Shown in pieces: positions 14,995-21,381 of a DNA stretch of 21,381 nucleotides (position 1 is its first letter; every line of letters starts with the position of its first letter). The notes below the pieces were generated by a model, which worked only from the letters and a program-made list of their open reading frames with translations, searched no databases and was not told where the DNA came from. Made by a program: the position numbers and the translations under genes. The stretch comes from JBOGUF01 sp050696075 (GTDB lineage: Bacteria > Chloroflexota > Chloroflexia > Thermomicrobiales > UBA6265). The stretch is from NCBI GenBank assembly GCA_050696075.1, contig JBOGUF010000095.1, positions 1 through 21,381 of the forward strand. Direction: 5' to 3'.

Positions 14995-15927
14995 ATGGAC
15001 GCGCGACGAGCCGATTCCGCTCTGGGATGCGAGACGCTTTCGCGGCGGACGACGCTACGCTGGATGGGCGGGGGTGGGCTGGCGGCGACGATGGTGCTGC
15101 TCGGACCGGGCAGCGGGCAGAGCGCGGCGGCGTCCATTGCGGAAAATGAGGCGATCGCCCGGCAGATCTTCGCCGCGCTGAATGCGCGCGACCTCAACGC
15201 CTTGGGCGAGGTCATTTCGGAGGACGTCGTCGTCCACACCAGCCTGCCGGGGCCGCTGGCGATCGCGGAGCCGGGGTTGGCGGCGGCAGCGGGCAGCTTG
15301 CTCGGCATCGTCACGGCGCTGTCAGACGTCCAGTTCACGCTCGACGAGGTGATCGCCTCGGCCGACCGCTTCGCCGTGCGCGGGACGCTCAGCGGGACGC
15401 ACACCGGCGAGTTCGGCGGCGTCGCGCCGACCGGCAGGCCGATTACCCTGACCGGATTGCACCACGCCCACGTCGCGGACGGCAAGGTGGTCGAGGTCTG
15501 GAGCATATACAGCGGTCCCCAATGGGTCGATGAGTTGATCCCGGCGCACGTCGCGACCGGTGCGGACGTGGCGCGGGCGACGCCGGTCATCGCCGGCACG
15601 CTCGACGACCTGCTGGGCTTGCCTGGCGTGATCGCCGCGATGGAGTTCGCGGAGGATGGCTCGCTCGGTGAGTACCGTTCGAAGATCGACGTCCCGGTGA
15701 CGGAGTTCGAGCAGACTGCCGCGCTCATCGCCACGGCGAATACCTTCTTGCCGGCGCTGCTGGCGCGCTATAACGAACTCAGCTCACTTGAGTGGGACGC
15801 GCCTCGGTGGCTCGTCTACTCCAGCGACGCCTGGACGGCAGTCTTGTCGGGGAACCGGGCGGTACTGGCCGAGACAGCCGCGGTCGACTTCAACCAGCTC
15901 TACGGCGCGCTTGGCGGCGCCCGTTAG
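14995..15927 (+). CDS. Tat-exported SnoaL-like / DUF2173 fusion protein
   Basis: A 310-residue protein. Residues 15-48 carry a twin-arginine signal (SRRTTLRWMGGGGLAATMVLLG). Residues 47-180 are a SnoaL/NTF2-like domain (ENEAIARQIFAALNARDLNALGEVISEDVVVHTS, then GRPITLTGLHHAHVADGKVVEVWSIYSG), as in ester cyclases and polyketide cyclases. Residues 199-308 match DUF2173, a roadblock-like fold (TLDDLLGLPGVIAAMEFAEDGSLGEYRSK, ATANTFLPALL, VDFNQLYGALGG). I start at ATG 14995 because AAAGGG lies upstream; GTG 14980 would add five residues. It lies 12 bases before the DUF2236 gene, a probable operon. No catalytic role can be assigned. DUF2173 is normally a stand-alone small protein, so the fusion and export are unusual. 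Confidence 0.82.
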   Translation: MDARRADSALGCETLSRRTTLRWMGGGGLAATMVLLGPGSGQSAAASIAENEAIARQIFAALNARDLNALGEVISEDVVVHTSLPGPLAIAEPGLAAAAGSLLGIVTALSDVQFTLDEVIASADRFAVRGTLSGTHTGEFGGVAPTGRPITLTGLHHAHVADGKVVEVWSIYSGPQWVDELIPAHVATGADVARATPVIAGTLDDLLGLPGVIAAMEFAEDGSLGEYRSKIDVPVTEFEQTAALIATANTFLPALLARYNELSSLEWDAPRWLVYSSDAWTAVLSGNRAVLAETAAVDFNQLYGALGGAR

Positions 15928-15939
15928 GGGCACGCGGCC

Positions 15940-16800
15940 ATGTTGATGCAATCGTCGTTCCGCGCGGGGTGTACGCCAGCCGCGGCACGACCCGGCGTGC
16001 CGGTGGCTGTTACGCCGCGGGTGAACCGCGAAACGGTGCTGGTCTTCGGCTGGGGTCGGGCGTTGCTTCTGCATCTGGCGCACCCGCTGGTGGCGGCTGG
16101 GGTGGCGGACCACAGCGCCTTCCTAGGCCAGCCGGGGGAGCGCTGGCACCGGCTGTGGCGGACCGTCGAGGCGCTCGCCGCGCTCGCCAACGGCACGACC
16201 GCGGACGCGGTGCAGGCGGCGCGGCGCGTCAACGCGCGGCATGCCCGCGTGCAGGGCCGGCTGCGGGAGGCGGCGGGGATCTTCCCGGCTGGGACCGTTT
16301 ACTCGGCCCGCGATCCCGACTTGCTGCTTTGGGTCCACGCGGTGACAGTCGAATCGATGCTGCGCGCGCACGAGTGCTTCGTCGGGCCGCTGGCGTCGCA
16401 CGAGATGGACCAGTACTGCGCCGAAATGGGCCGCATCGGGCTGTTGCTTGGCATCCCGGAGGCGAGCATTCCGACGTGCGTTGCCGACCTCCGCGGTGAC
16501 CTCGACACGACAAAAGCCAGCGGCGCGATCACCGTGACGGGGACGGCTCGTGCCTTGGCAACGGAGATACTTGAGACCCGCGCCCCGACCGGCACGGGGG
16601 CGCTGCGACCACTGGTGCGCTTCGCCGCGGTCGGGCTGCTGCCGCCGGAGGTGCGGAATGACTACGGGTTCCCGTGGGACGGGCGGCACGAGGCGGCGTT
16701 GCTCTGCTCGGCCGCGCTCCTGCGCCGGGCGCGGCCGTTGCTGCCGGACCTCCGCTTCGTGCTTACGCGCTTGGCGCACGGCTACGGACCGCGACCGTAG
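15940..16800 (+). CDS. DUF2236 (MpaB/latex-clearing-type) oxygenase family protein
   Basis: A 286-residue protein with the DUF2236 sequence pattern: VNRETVLVFGWGRALLLHLAHPLVAAGVADHS, RRVNARHARVQGRL, DPDLLLWVHAVTVESML and DQYCAEMGRIGLLLGIP. The His residues in HLAHP, RHARVQG and WVHA are the conserved polar positions; in characterised relatives (latex-clearing protein Lcp, MpaB) conserved residues bind haem and support oxygen chemistry. The substrate is unknown. No signal peptide is visible. AGGGG lies nine bases before the ATG, which comes 12 bases after the SnoaL-DUF2173 gene stop, so co-transcription is likely. It ends convergently 17 bases from the broken GNAT gene. Confidence 0.87.
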   Translation: MLMQSSFRAGCTPAAARPGVPVAVTPRVNRETVLVFGWGRALLLHLAHPLVAAGVADHSAFLGQPGERWHRLWRTVEALAALANGTTADAVQAARRVNARHARVQGRLREAAGIFPAGTVYSARDPDLLLWVHAVTVESMLRAHECFVGPLASHEMDQYCAEMGRIGLLLGIPEASIPTCVADLRGDLDTTKASGAITVTGTARALATEILETRAPTGTGALRPLVRFAAVGLLPPEVRNDYGFPWDGRHEAALLCSAALLRRARPLLPDLRFVLTRLAHGYGPRP

Positions 16801-16817
16801 CACGTCGCCTCTTCCGA

Positions 16818-17206
16818 TCACGCCCGTCGCTCCAGCACGAACTCTGCGACGGATTCGCCGGATGCATTGGCGAGCCCGGTCTCCTCGCCGGTGATCGTGA
16901 ATCCGCACTTTTCCAGGACCCGGAGCGAGGCGACGTTGTGTTTGGCGACGTGGGCATAGAGGGGGCGCGGCTGACGACGTTGCCGGCCACCTGCCCGTCG
17001 GCGAGAATGGTCCGCGTGATGACGGTCTTATCGCCCAGGATCTTGGCCCAGTGGGCCATATGCGCGTCGTGGTCCCTGGCCGGGAAGGCAGCCATGCGAG
17101 TTGCCTCCGGGTCGCGCTGGTACTCGTAGAAGATGAGCAGATCGTCCGCGGCCACGTCTCGCAGGAGGACCTCGCCGCGCGATGGGTCTGGTGGGCGACT
17201 GGTCAC
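16818..17206 (-). pseudogene. GNAT acetyltransferase, internally deleted and out of frame
   Basis: From GTG 17206 (GAGGAG six bases upstream) the frame reads GEVLLRDVAADDLLIFYEYQRDPEATRMAAFPARDHDAHMAHWAKI to QVAGNVVS, the N-terminal half of a RimJ/RimL-like GNAT. The C-terminal part RPLYAHVAKHNVASLRVLEKCGFTITGEETGL, ending FVLERRA and TGA (16820-16818), is present in another frame. The central strand and acetyl-CoA loop (usually about 35-40 residues, with the GRGxA-like motif) is absent at a junction near 16961-16973. The protein cannot bind acetyl-CoA normally. It is divergent from the antitoxin gene. Confidence 0.82.
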
Positions 17207-17248
17207 GTCGTGCTCCTCGGATTGGCTCTGCCGTCGAGCAATCACGAC

Positions 17249-17254
17249 TATAAT
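17249..17254 (+). promoter_or_regulatory. Consensus -10 box upstream of the antitoxin gene
   Basis: TATAAT, a perfect -10 hexamer, 57 bases before the antitoxin ATG in otherwise GC-rich DNA. No good -35 is found at 16-18 bases; TTGGCT at 17222-17227 is 21 bases away. Toxin-antitoxin promoters are often autoregulated, but no clear operator palindrome was identified. Confidence 0.4.
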
Positions 17255-17311
17255 GCTCGTGGCCATCGCCCATTACTTTCCATGCTATCAGTTACCAGGA
17301 GCGTAGCCGCC

Positions 17312-17578
17312 ATGAAAACCATCGACGCGACCATCACCAGCCAGGGTCAAGTAACGATCCCGGCCGAAATTCGCCGCCGCCTTGGGCTGAACAGACGAGA
17401 CAAGGTGACCTTCGTGCTCGATGAGGACGACGTTCGCCTTGTCCGTGCGCGCTACACGGTGGAATCCGCCTTTGGCGCCGTGGCGCCGATTCCGGGCACG
17501 TCCGCGGACTTCGACGAGGAGATCGAGGAGGCGATGCAGGACGAGGCCGATCGGGTCGTTGGACGCCTCCGCGTGTGA
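17312..17578 (+). CDS. AbrB/MazE-type antitoxin (VapB-like)
   Basis: An 88-residue protein with the swapped-hairpin AbrB DNA-binding domain at residues 1-47 (ATITSQGQVTIPAEIRRRLGLNRRDKVTFVLDEDDVRLV). An acidic C-terminal tail (DFDEEIEEAMQDEADRVVGRL) of the type that wraps the toxin follows. It should repress its own operon and neutralise the PIN toxin. ATG 17312 has AGGAG about ten bases upstream; the longer open frame upstream is not coding. Its stop overlaps the toxin's GTG start by four bases (GTGA), the classic arrangement. The antitoxin is intact while the toxin frame is broken. Confidence 0.9.
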   Translation: MKTIDATITSQGQVTIPAEIRRRLGLNRRDKVTFVLDEDDVRLVRARYTVESAFGAVAPIPGTSADFDEEIEEAMQDEADRVVGRLRV

Positions 17579-18029
17579 TCGTCCTTGATGCCAACGTCTT
17601 CCTTCGATACTTCGTCCGGGCGACAACGCCGGCAGACGAGCAGACTCGGCGGGCCGCCCGCACTCTCTTCCGGCTCGTACTGGAGAGTCAAGAAACATTC
17701 ACCACCTCCGACGCCGTCATCGCGGAGGTGGTTTTCATTCTCTCGTCCAAACGACACTACAACGTGCCCCGGCCGGAGGTCGCGGATCTCGTGCGCCCAA
17801 TCTTGCAGATGCCCGGCTGCAAGATTCCTCGTAAGCGGCGATTGGTCCAGGCGTCCAGGCGCTCGACCTTTGGGCAAGTCGGCCCAAGCTGAGCTTTGTC
17901 GATGCCCTGGTCGTGGTCTGGGCCGAGGATCTCGGAGAACCCCTGGCCAGTTTCGACGCTCAAGTCAATCGCATGCCGGGCATCGATCTCTGGCAGCCGC
18001 CAGATGAGGACGACACGTCTGCACGGTAA
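17575..18029 (+). pseudogene. VapC-like PIN-domain toxin, frameshifted by an 8-bp tandem duplication
   Basis: The GTG start overlaps the antitoxin stop. The frame reads IVLDANVFLRYFVRATTPADEQ, then TSDAVIAEVVFILSSKRHYNVPR and RRLVQ. At 17846-17861 the octamer TCCAGGCG occurs twice in tandem, shifting the frame so that translation ends at 17892. Removing one octamer restores RRLVQALDLWASRPKLSFVDALVVVWAEDLGEPLASFDAQVNRMP, ending at TAA 18029. All PIN acidic residues (DAN, the Glu in AEVVF, SFVDA, SFDAQ) survive in the restored protein of about 148 residues. The lesion is therefore recent and reversible by slippage. The product as sequenced would lack the C-terminal catalytic acids and be an inactive RNase. 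Confidence 0.9.
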
Positions 18030-18035
18030 GCTGCC

Positions 18036-19064
18036 TTATCCGAAGAAGACCTTCGCCAACTCGTAGAGCTTCGGGTCAACCAGCTTAAGCTCGCCGGTGG
18101 CTTCGGCGAGGGGGACGGCGACGATCTCGTCGCCGCGGAGGGCGGCCATTTGGCCGAAGTTGCCATCGTGGACGAGGTCGGCGGCGAAGACACCGTACCG
18201 CGTGGCGAGGACGCGGTCGCGCGCGGTCGGGGTGCCGCCACGTTGGAGGTGGCCGAGGACGACGCTCCGGGTCTCGAAGCCGGTGCGTCGTTCGATCTCC
18301 TTCGCCAGGAACTCGCTGATGCCGCCAAGGCGGACGTGGCCGAAGTCGTCCAACGCCTCGGTGACGACCTGGTCCTTGCCGCGCTCGATCTGCGCGCCCT
18401 CGGAGGCGGCGACGATCGAGAAGCGCTTACCGGTCGTCTCGTGGCGGTGGCGCAGGTGGTCACAGACGGTCTCGAGGTCGACCGGGACTTCCGGGATGAG
18501 GATGACGTCGGCCCCGCCGGCGAGCCCGGAGTGCAGGGTGATATGCCCGGCGTGGCGGCCCATGATCTCGACGACGATGACGCGGTGGTGCGATTCGGCG
18601 GTGGAGTGGAGGCGGTCGATCGCCTCGGTGGCGATGGCGACGGCGGTATCAAAGCCGAAGGTGACGTCGGTGCCGGAGAGGTCGTTGTCAATCGTTTTCG
18701 GTACCCCGACGACGTGTAAGCCTTGAGCGTGGAGTTTGGTGGCGGCGCCGAGGGTGTCCTCGCCGCCGACCGCGACCAGGGCGTCGATCCCATGCCGTTG
18801 CACGGTGTCGAGGACGTGCTGGGCGTCCCCCTCGCGCTTGAAGGGGTTCGTGCGCGAGGTGCCGAGGATGGTGCCGCCCAAGTGGAGGATGCCGTCGACA
18901 GCCTTCCGGTCGAGCGGAAAGAGGTCGTCGGCAATGAGTCCCTTCCAGCCATCGCGCACGCCGACGCAGGCAAAGCCGTGCTCGTCGCCCCGGCGGACGA
19001 CCGCGCGGATAACGGCGTTGAGGCCGGGGCAATCGCCGCCGCCGGTCAGAATCGCGACCTTCAT
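18036..19064 (-). CDS. pfp: 6-phosphofructokinase, probably pyrophosphate-dependent or mixed-substrate (group III)
   Basis: A 342-residue cytosolic glycolytic enzyme phosphorylating fructose 6-phosphate to fructose 1,6-bisphosphate. Motifs: GGGDCPGLNAVIR (phosphate-donor loop), VGGEDTLGAA (100-108), VPKTIDNDLSGTD (catalytic D126), EIMGRHAGHI and LGHLQRGGTPTARDR. ATP-dependent bacterial enzymes have Gly at the two donor-specificity positions (E. coli G104 and G124). Here they are Asp (GGED, D103) and Lys (PKTIDND, K123), the combination known from pyrophosphate-using enzymes such as that of Amycolatopsis. The choice between PPi and ATP remains inferred. GGAGG lies six bases before ATG 19064. 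It is convergent with the toxin pseudogene, six bases between stop codons. Confidence 0.93.
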   Translation of the reverse strand: MKVAILTGGGDCPGLNAVIRAVVRRGDEHGFACVGVRDGWKGLIADDLFPLDRKAVDGILHLGGTILGTSRTNPFKREGDAQHVLDTVQRHGIDALVAVGGEDTLGAATKLHAQGLHVVGVPKTIDNDLSGTDVTFGFDTAVAIATEAIDRLHSTAESHHRVIVVEIMGRHAGHITLHSGLAGGADVILIPEVPVDLETVCDHLRHRHETTGKRFSIVAASEGAQIERGKDQVVTEALDDFGHVRLGGISEFLAKEIERRTGFETRSVVLGHLQRGGTPTARDRVLATRYGVFAADLVHDGNFGQMAALRGDEIVAVPLAEATGELKLVDPKLYELAKVFFG

Positions 19065-19090
19065 CGATACCCTCCGCGAAGTTACTAGCT

Positions 19091-19146
19091 GTTGGCTGCT
19101 GGCTGCAAGTTGATAGCTGACGGCTGACGACTGACGGCTGACAGCT
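19091..19146. repeat. Eight consecutive degenerate 7-bp repeats
   Basis: Units in order: gttggct, gctggct, gcaagtt, gatagct, gacggct, gacgact, gacggct, gacagct. The consensus is roughly G-A-C-G-G-C-T, with the first G and last T kept in all eight. The array fills the gap between the secreted acidic-tail protein gene and the phosphofructokinase gene. It resembles the heptanucleotide STRR repeats known from cyanobacteria in style, not in sequence. Confidence 0.85.
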
Positions 19147-19154
19147 CGGCGGCG

Positions 19155-19745
19155 TCAGACGCCGCCGTCGTCGCCGTCGTCGCCGTCATTACCGTCGTCG
19201 CTGCCGTCGTCGACGGCGATTTCGCCATCGGAGAGGATAAGGTAGAGATCAACAACGGTTGCGCCCTCGCGCTCTTCGAGCACGGCGACGCCGAGCAAGG
19301 CATCGTCGTCGGGGGTGCGTAGCCCGGTGATGAGTTTGCCGTTGAGCGCCTGCCCGTCGATTTCGGCGCAGGCGCGGATAGTGGCCAGATCGTCGCCGCT
19401 GGCGAGGATGGTGATCGCGTGCGGGTCGCCGAGGAGGTCGGCGATCGGCGCCGCCCCTTCGGTTTCGGAGGCGAAAACGCCGTCGTCGCTCTCGCCGTGC
19501 GGCGCGACGGTGGTCAAAGGGAAGACCGGGTCGGCGCCGAGGCTGTCGCAGGAGCCGGCGTAGATGCCGGCGGCGTACTGCCGCACCACCGCGCCAGCAT
19601 CGTCGTCTTGCTCGTCCTCGTCTTGTTCCTGGACGAGCGGCGCGCTAACCGCCCCAAGCGGCAGGTGAAGCGTGACGGCGCCAGCCAGGGCGACGGCGCA
19701 GGCGAGGGTGCCAAGATACCGAAGGCGTTCGCAAAGGTGTCCCAT
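19155..19745 (-). CDS. Secreted hypothetical protein with Asp/Gly-rich tail
   Basis: A 196-residue protein with an N-terminal signal (about 1-35: RYLGTLACAVALAGAVTLHLPLGAVSA). An acidic linker (EQDEDEQDDDA) leads to a globular region with the pattern YAGSCDSLGADPVFPL, DLLGDPHAITILASGDDLATIRACAEIDG and LLGVAVLEEREGATVVDLYLI. C66 and C126 (approximate numbering) may pair in a disulfide. I recall similar small secreted proteins in Thermomicrobia without known function. The tail DDGSDDGNDGDDGDDGG is simple and acidic, echoing the neighbouring surface protein. AGGAG lies five bases before ATG 19745. Its stop codon sits in an 8-bp hairpin (19148-19166), a possible terminator. A heptamer array runs immediately upstream of the start. 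Confidence 0.8.
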   Translation of the reverse strand: MGHLCERLRYLGTLACAVALAGAVTLHLPLGAVSAPLVQEQDEDEQDDDAGAVVRQYAAGIYAGSCDSLGADPVFPLTTVAPHGESDDGVFASETEGAAPIADLLGDPHAITILASGDDLATIRACAEIDGQALNGKLITGLRTPDDDALLGVAVLEEREGATVVDLYLILSDGEIAVDDGSDDGNDGDDGDDGGV

Positions 19746-19749
19746 GGGT

Positions 19750-19784
19750 GCTCCTGGCTCCTAGCCACTGGCTCCTGGCCGCGA
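19750..19784. repeat. Short degenerate 7-bp repeat array upstream of secreted protein gene
   Basis: Units gctcctg, gctccta, gccactg, gctcctg, gccgcga lie immediately upstream of the 19745 ATG. The complement of the first unit supplies the ribosome binding site (AGGAG). It has the same 7-base period as the arrays at 1515-1600, 13729-13787 and 19091-19146. Confidence 0.65.
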
Positions 19785-19892
19785 ATGGTCGCGGAGCAGG
19801 GTCGATCGTGCGCGTGGCGGTTTCATCGTCGCCCAGGATGATAGCATCCACGACGTTGATGACGGTGAGCAGCCCGTAGGGCGTCGCGTTAA

Positions 19893-19928
19893 CACGGACG
19901 CCCCGGCCAAATGGCCGGGGCGTCCGTG
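19893..19928 (-). terminator. Perfect 16-bp stem-loop terminator
   Basis: Arms 19893-19908 and 19913-19928 (cacggacgccccggcc / ggccggggcgtccgtg) with a four-base AAAT loop. It lies about 40 bases downstream of the surface protein stop (19969) on the minus strand. It is followed there by only a short T stretch (gtTTAACG), so it may also act as an RNA-stabilising or bidirectional terminator. Confidence 0.7.
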
Positions 19929-19968
19929 CCCATACTCTCCGTTTCAGGTGCCAGGACAGATGTGGGCG

Positions 19969-21381
19969 CTAGTCGAACCGGCCGACCCATGCCATCCGCT
20001 GCCGCCACGCGGCCGCGAGCAGAAGGGAAACCAGTCCGCCGACGAGCAGGAGACTAATACTGCCTTCGCCGCCCATCAGGCCACCGAGACCCGTGGACGG
20101 GAGGGCGGTCACGTCCTCCGCGTCGTCATCCTCAGCGTCGTCAACCCCGTCGTCGGCGGCACCCTGCTCGAAGATGCTCACCGAGGCGGTGTCCGACCCG
20201 CCGCGGCCGTCAGAGATGGTGTAGCTGAACGAATCGGACCCGACGAAGTCGCCGTCCGGCGTGTAGGTCAGCGTGTCGTCGCCAGCCTGCGCTAGCACGA
20301 TGGCGTTGACCGCCGCGCCGCCGTTGTTGATCCCAGCCGTGCCTTGCGCCGGCTGCGAGACGGAGACGATTGACAGCGGATCGCCGTCCGGATCGAAGTC
20401 GTTGGCCAGCACGTCGAGCACAACCGCAACGTTGCCAGTGATCGTGAATTGATCGTCGACTGCCACCGGCGGCTGGTTCTCATCGCCGTCGTCAACCACG
20501 TCGTCGAGATCGTCGGCGTCGTCGACGTCGTCGGCGTCGTCGACCGCATCCGCGTCGTCCGCATCATCCGCGTCATCGACGACGTCGGCGTCATCCGCAT
20601 CGTCAACAACATCGGCATCGTCAACGTCGTCCGCGTCATCAACGACGTCGGCATCATCCGCATCGTCAACAACATCGGCATCGTCAACGTCGTCGGCATC
20701 ATCGACCACATCAGCGTCATCGACGTCATCAGCAACGTCGTCGTCATCGTCGTCGAAGATGTCGAGCAGGTCGTCGACCGCGTCGACCAGGTCGTCGCCG
20801 TCGTCGGCATCGTCGAAGATGTCGAGCACGTCGTCGATCGCATCGATCAGGTCGCCGTTGTCATCGGCGTCGTCGTCGACGTCGTCGGCATCGTCGAAGA
20901 TGTCGAGGAGGTCGTCGACCGCGTCGATCAGATCGTCGCCGTCGTCGTCGAAGATGTCGAGGAGATCATCGACCGCGTCGACCAAGTCACCATCGGTGTC
21001 GTCGGCATCGTCGTCGAAGATGTCGAGGAGATCATCGACCGCGTCGATGAGGTCGTCGCCATCATCGTCGAAGATATCGAGCAGGTCGTCGACCGCATCG
21101 ACGATCCCGTCGTCGTCACCGTCGTCAACCGCGTCGCCGTCGTCGAAGATCTCGAGCAGATCGTCGACCGCGTCGACCAGGTCGTCGGTGTCGTCGGAGT
21201 CGAAGATGTCGAGCAGGTCGTCGACCGCGTCGATCAGATCGCCGTTGTCATCCACGTCGGCAACGTCGCCATCATCGTCGAAGATGTCGAGCAGATCGTC
21301 GACCGCATCGATGACGTCGTCGCCGTCGTCGTCGAAGAGGTCGAGCAGATCGTCGACCGCGTCGGCGACCCCGTCGTCATC
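19969..21381 (-). CDS. LPxTG-anchored, Asp-rich repeat surface protein (5' end outside window)
   Basis: The frame is open from the window edge, giving 470 residues in view; a GTG at 21255 is internal to the repeats and not a true start. About ten copies of an amphipathic unit (LIDAVDDLLDIFDDDGDD, period 18-27 residues) come first. Next is a tract of DADVVDDADDVDD words, then an Ig/cadherin-like domain of the 'tandem-95' kind (NQPPVAVDDQFTITGN, VLANDFDPDGDPLSIVSV, LTYTPDGDFVGSDSFSYTISDGRGGSD). An acidic linker leads to LPSTG, a hydrophobic helix (SISLLLVGGLVSLLLAAAW) and RQR. This matches a sortase-anchored wall protein. Asp clusters suggest Ca2+ binding. Long identical repeats make length variation likely. 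Function (adhesion, matrix) is inferred. Confidence 0.88.
   Translation of the reverse strand, partial: DDDGVADAVDDLLDLFDDDGDDVIDAVDDLLDIFDDDGDVADVDDNGDLIDAVDDLLDIFDSDDTDDLVDAVDDLLEIFDDGDAVDDGDDDGIVDAVDDLLDIFDDDGDDLIDAVDDLLDIFDDDADDTDGDLVDAVDDLLDIFDDDGDDLIDAVDDLLDIFDDADDVDDDADDNGDLIDAIDDVLDIFDDADDGDDLVDAVDDLLDIFDDDDDDVADDVDDADVVDDADDVDDADVVDDADDADVVDDADDVDDADVVDDADDADVVDDADDADDADAVDDADDVDDADDLDDVVDDGDENQPPVAVDDQFTITGNVAVVLDVLANDFDPDGDPLSIVSVSQPAQGTAGINNGGAAVNAIVLAQAGDDTLTYTPDGDFVGSDSFSYTISDGRGGSDTASVSIFEQGAADDGVDDAEDDDAEDVTALPSTGLGGLMGGEGSISLLLVGGLVSLLLAAAWRQRMAWVGRFD

Noticed and set aside
13788..15734. A 648-codon minus-strand open frame
   Set aside because: Only the last 253 codons (from 14549) look like protein; the rest is the reverse shadow of the SnoaL-DUF2173 gene and Arg/Pro/Ser-rich intergenic translation.
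16123..16908. A 261-codon minus-strand frame across DUF2236
   Set aside because: Arg-rich antisense shadow; the plus-strand DUF2236 gene accounts for the coding signal.
20460..21381. Possible CRISPR or minisatellite array from the tandem repeats
   Set aside because: The repeats are codon-phased and encode a continuous acidic protein; there are no unique spacers between constant repeats.

Overview
The window reads as a GC-rich, monoderm-like bacterial chromosome, most probably Chloroflexota of the Thermomicrobia/Sphaerobacter type. This is an inference from three things: secreted proteins flanked by ATP/ASP/Pro low-complexity tails, the mix of gene families (nitroreductase, LLM oxidoreductases, cupins, Vlms/baeRF proteins, DUF2236, DUF2173), and an LPxTG-anchored protein. 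No rRNA, tRNA or CRISPR array was seen.

Layout. 1-224: 5' end of a transposase gene, abutting an ErpA/IscA-type Fe-S protein gene (minus) with a good promoter. 832-1515: secreted Cu/Zn superoxide dismutase. 1540-4211 (minus): GNAT acetyltransferase, secreted glycosidase-like protein and EamA transporter. 4322-6276 (plus): redox operon of LLM-class oxidoreductase, nitroreductase and an AhpD/CMD-family protein whose second active-site cysteine codon is an in-frame TGA followed by a SECIS-like hairpin, so a probable selenoprotein. 6291-10753 (minus): RidA, a DUF4091/GH123-like protein and an MDR dehydrogenase. These are interrupted by a less GC-rich plus-strand zinc-ribbon/TPR membrane protein gene bracketed by a 32-bp direct repeat derived from the dehydrogenase 3' end.

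10855-18029 is a zone of gene decay. It holds a LuxR-type regulator with a frameshift and a large internal deletion, an intact cupin, an FAD oxidoreductase lacking its flavin-attachment segment and frameshifted, a shortened baeRF/Vlms protein, a Tat-exported SnoaL-DUF2173 fusion, an intact DUF2236 oxygenase, a broken GNAT gene, and a VapBC-like pair whose PIN toxin is broken by an 8-bp tandem duplication.

18036-21381 (minus) holds a phosphofructokinase with pyrophosphate-type specificity residues, a small secreted protein with an acidic tail, and the 3' part of a very acidic repeat-rich surface protein ending in LPSTG plus a membrane anchor. Four gene junctions carry degenerate 7-bp tandem repeats, a repeat class of their own.

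The most notable items are the CxxU AhpD-like gene with its SECIS, the heptamer arrays, the run of internally deleted genes, and the toxin disabled by an 8-bp duplication.
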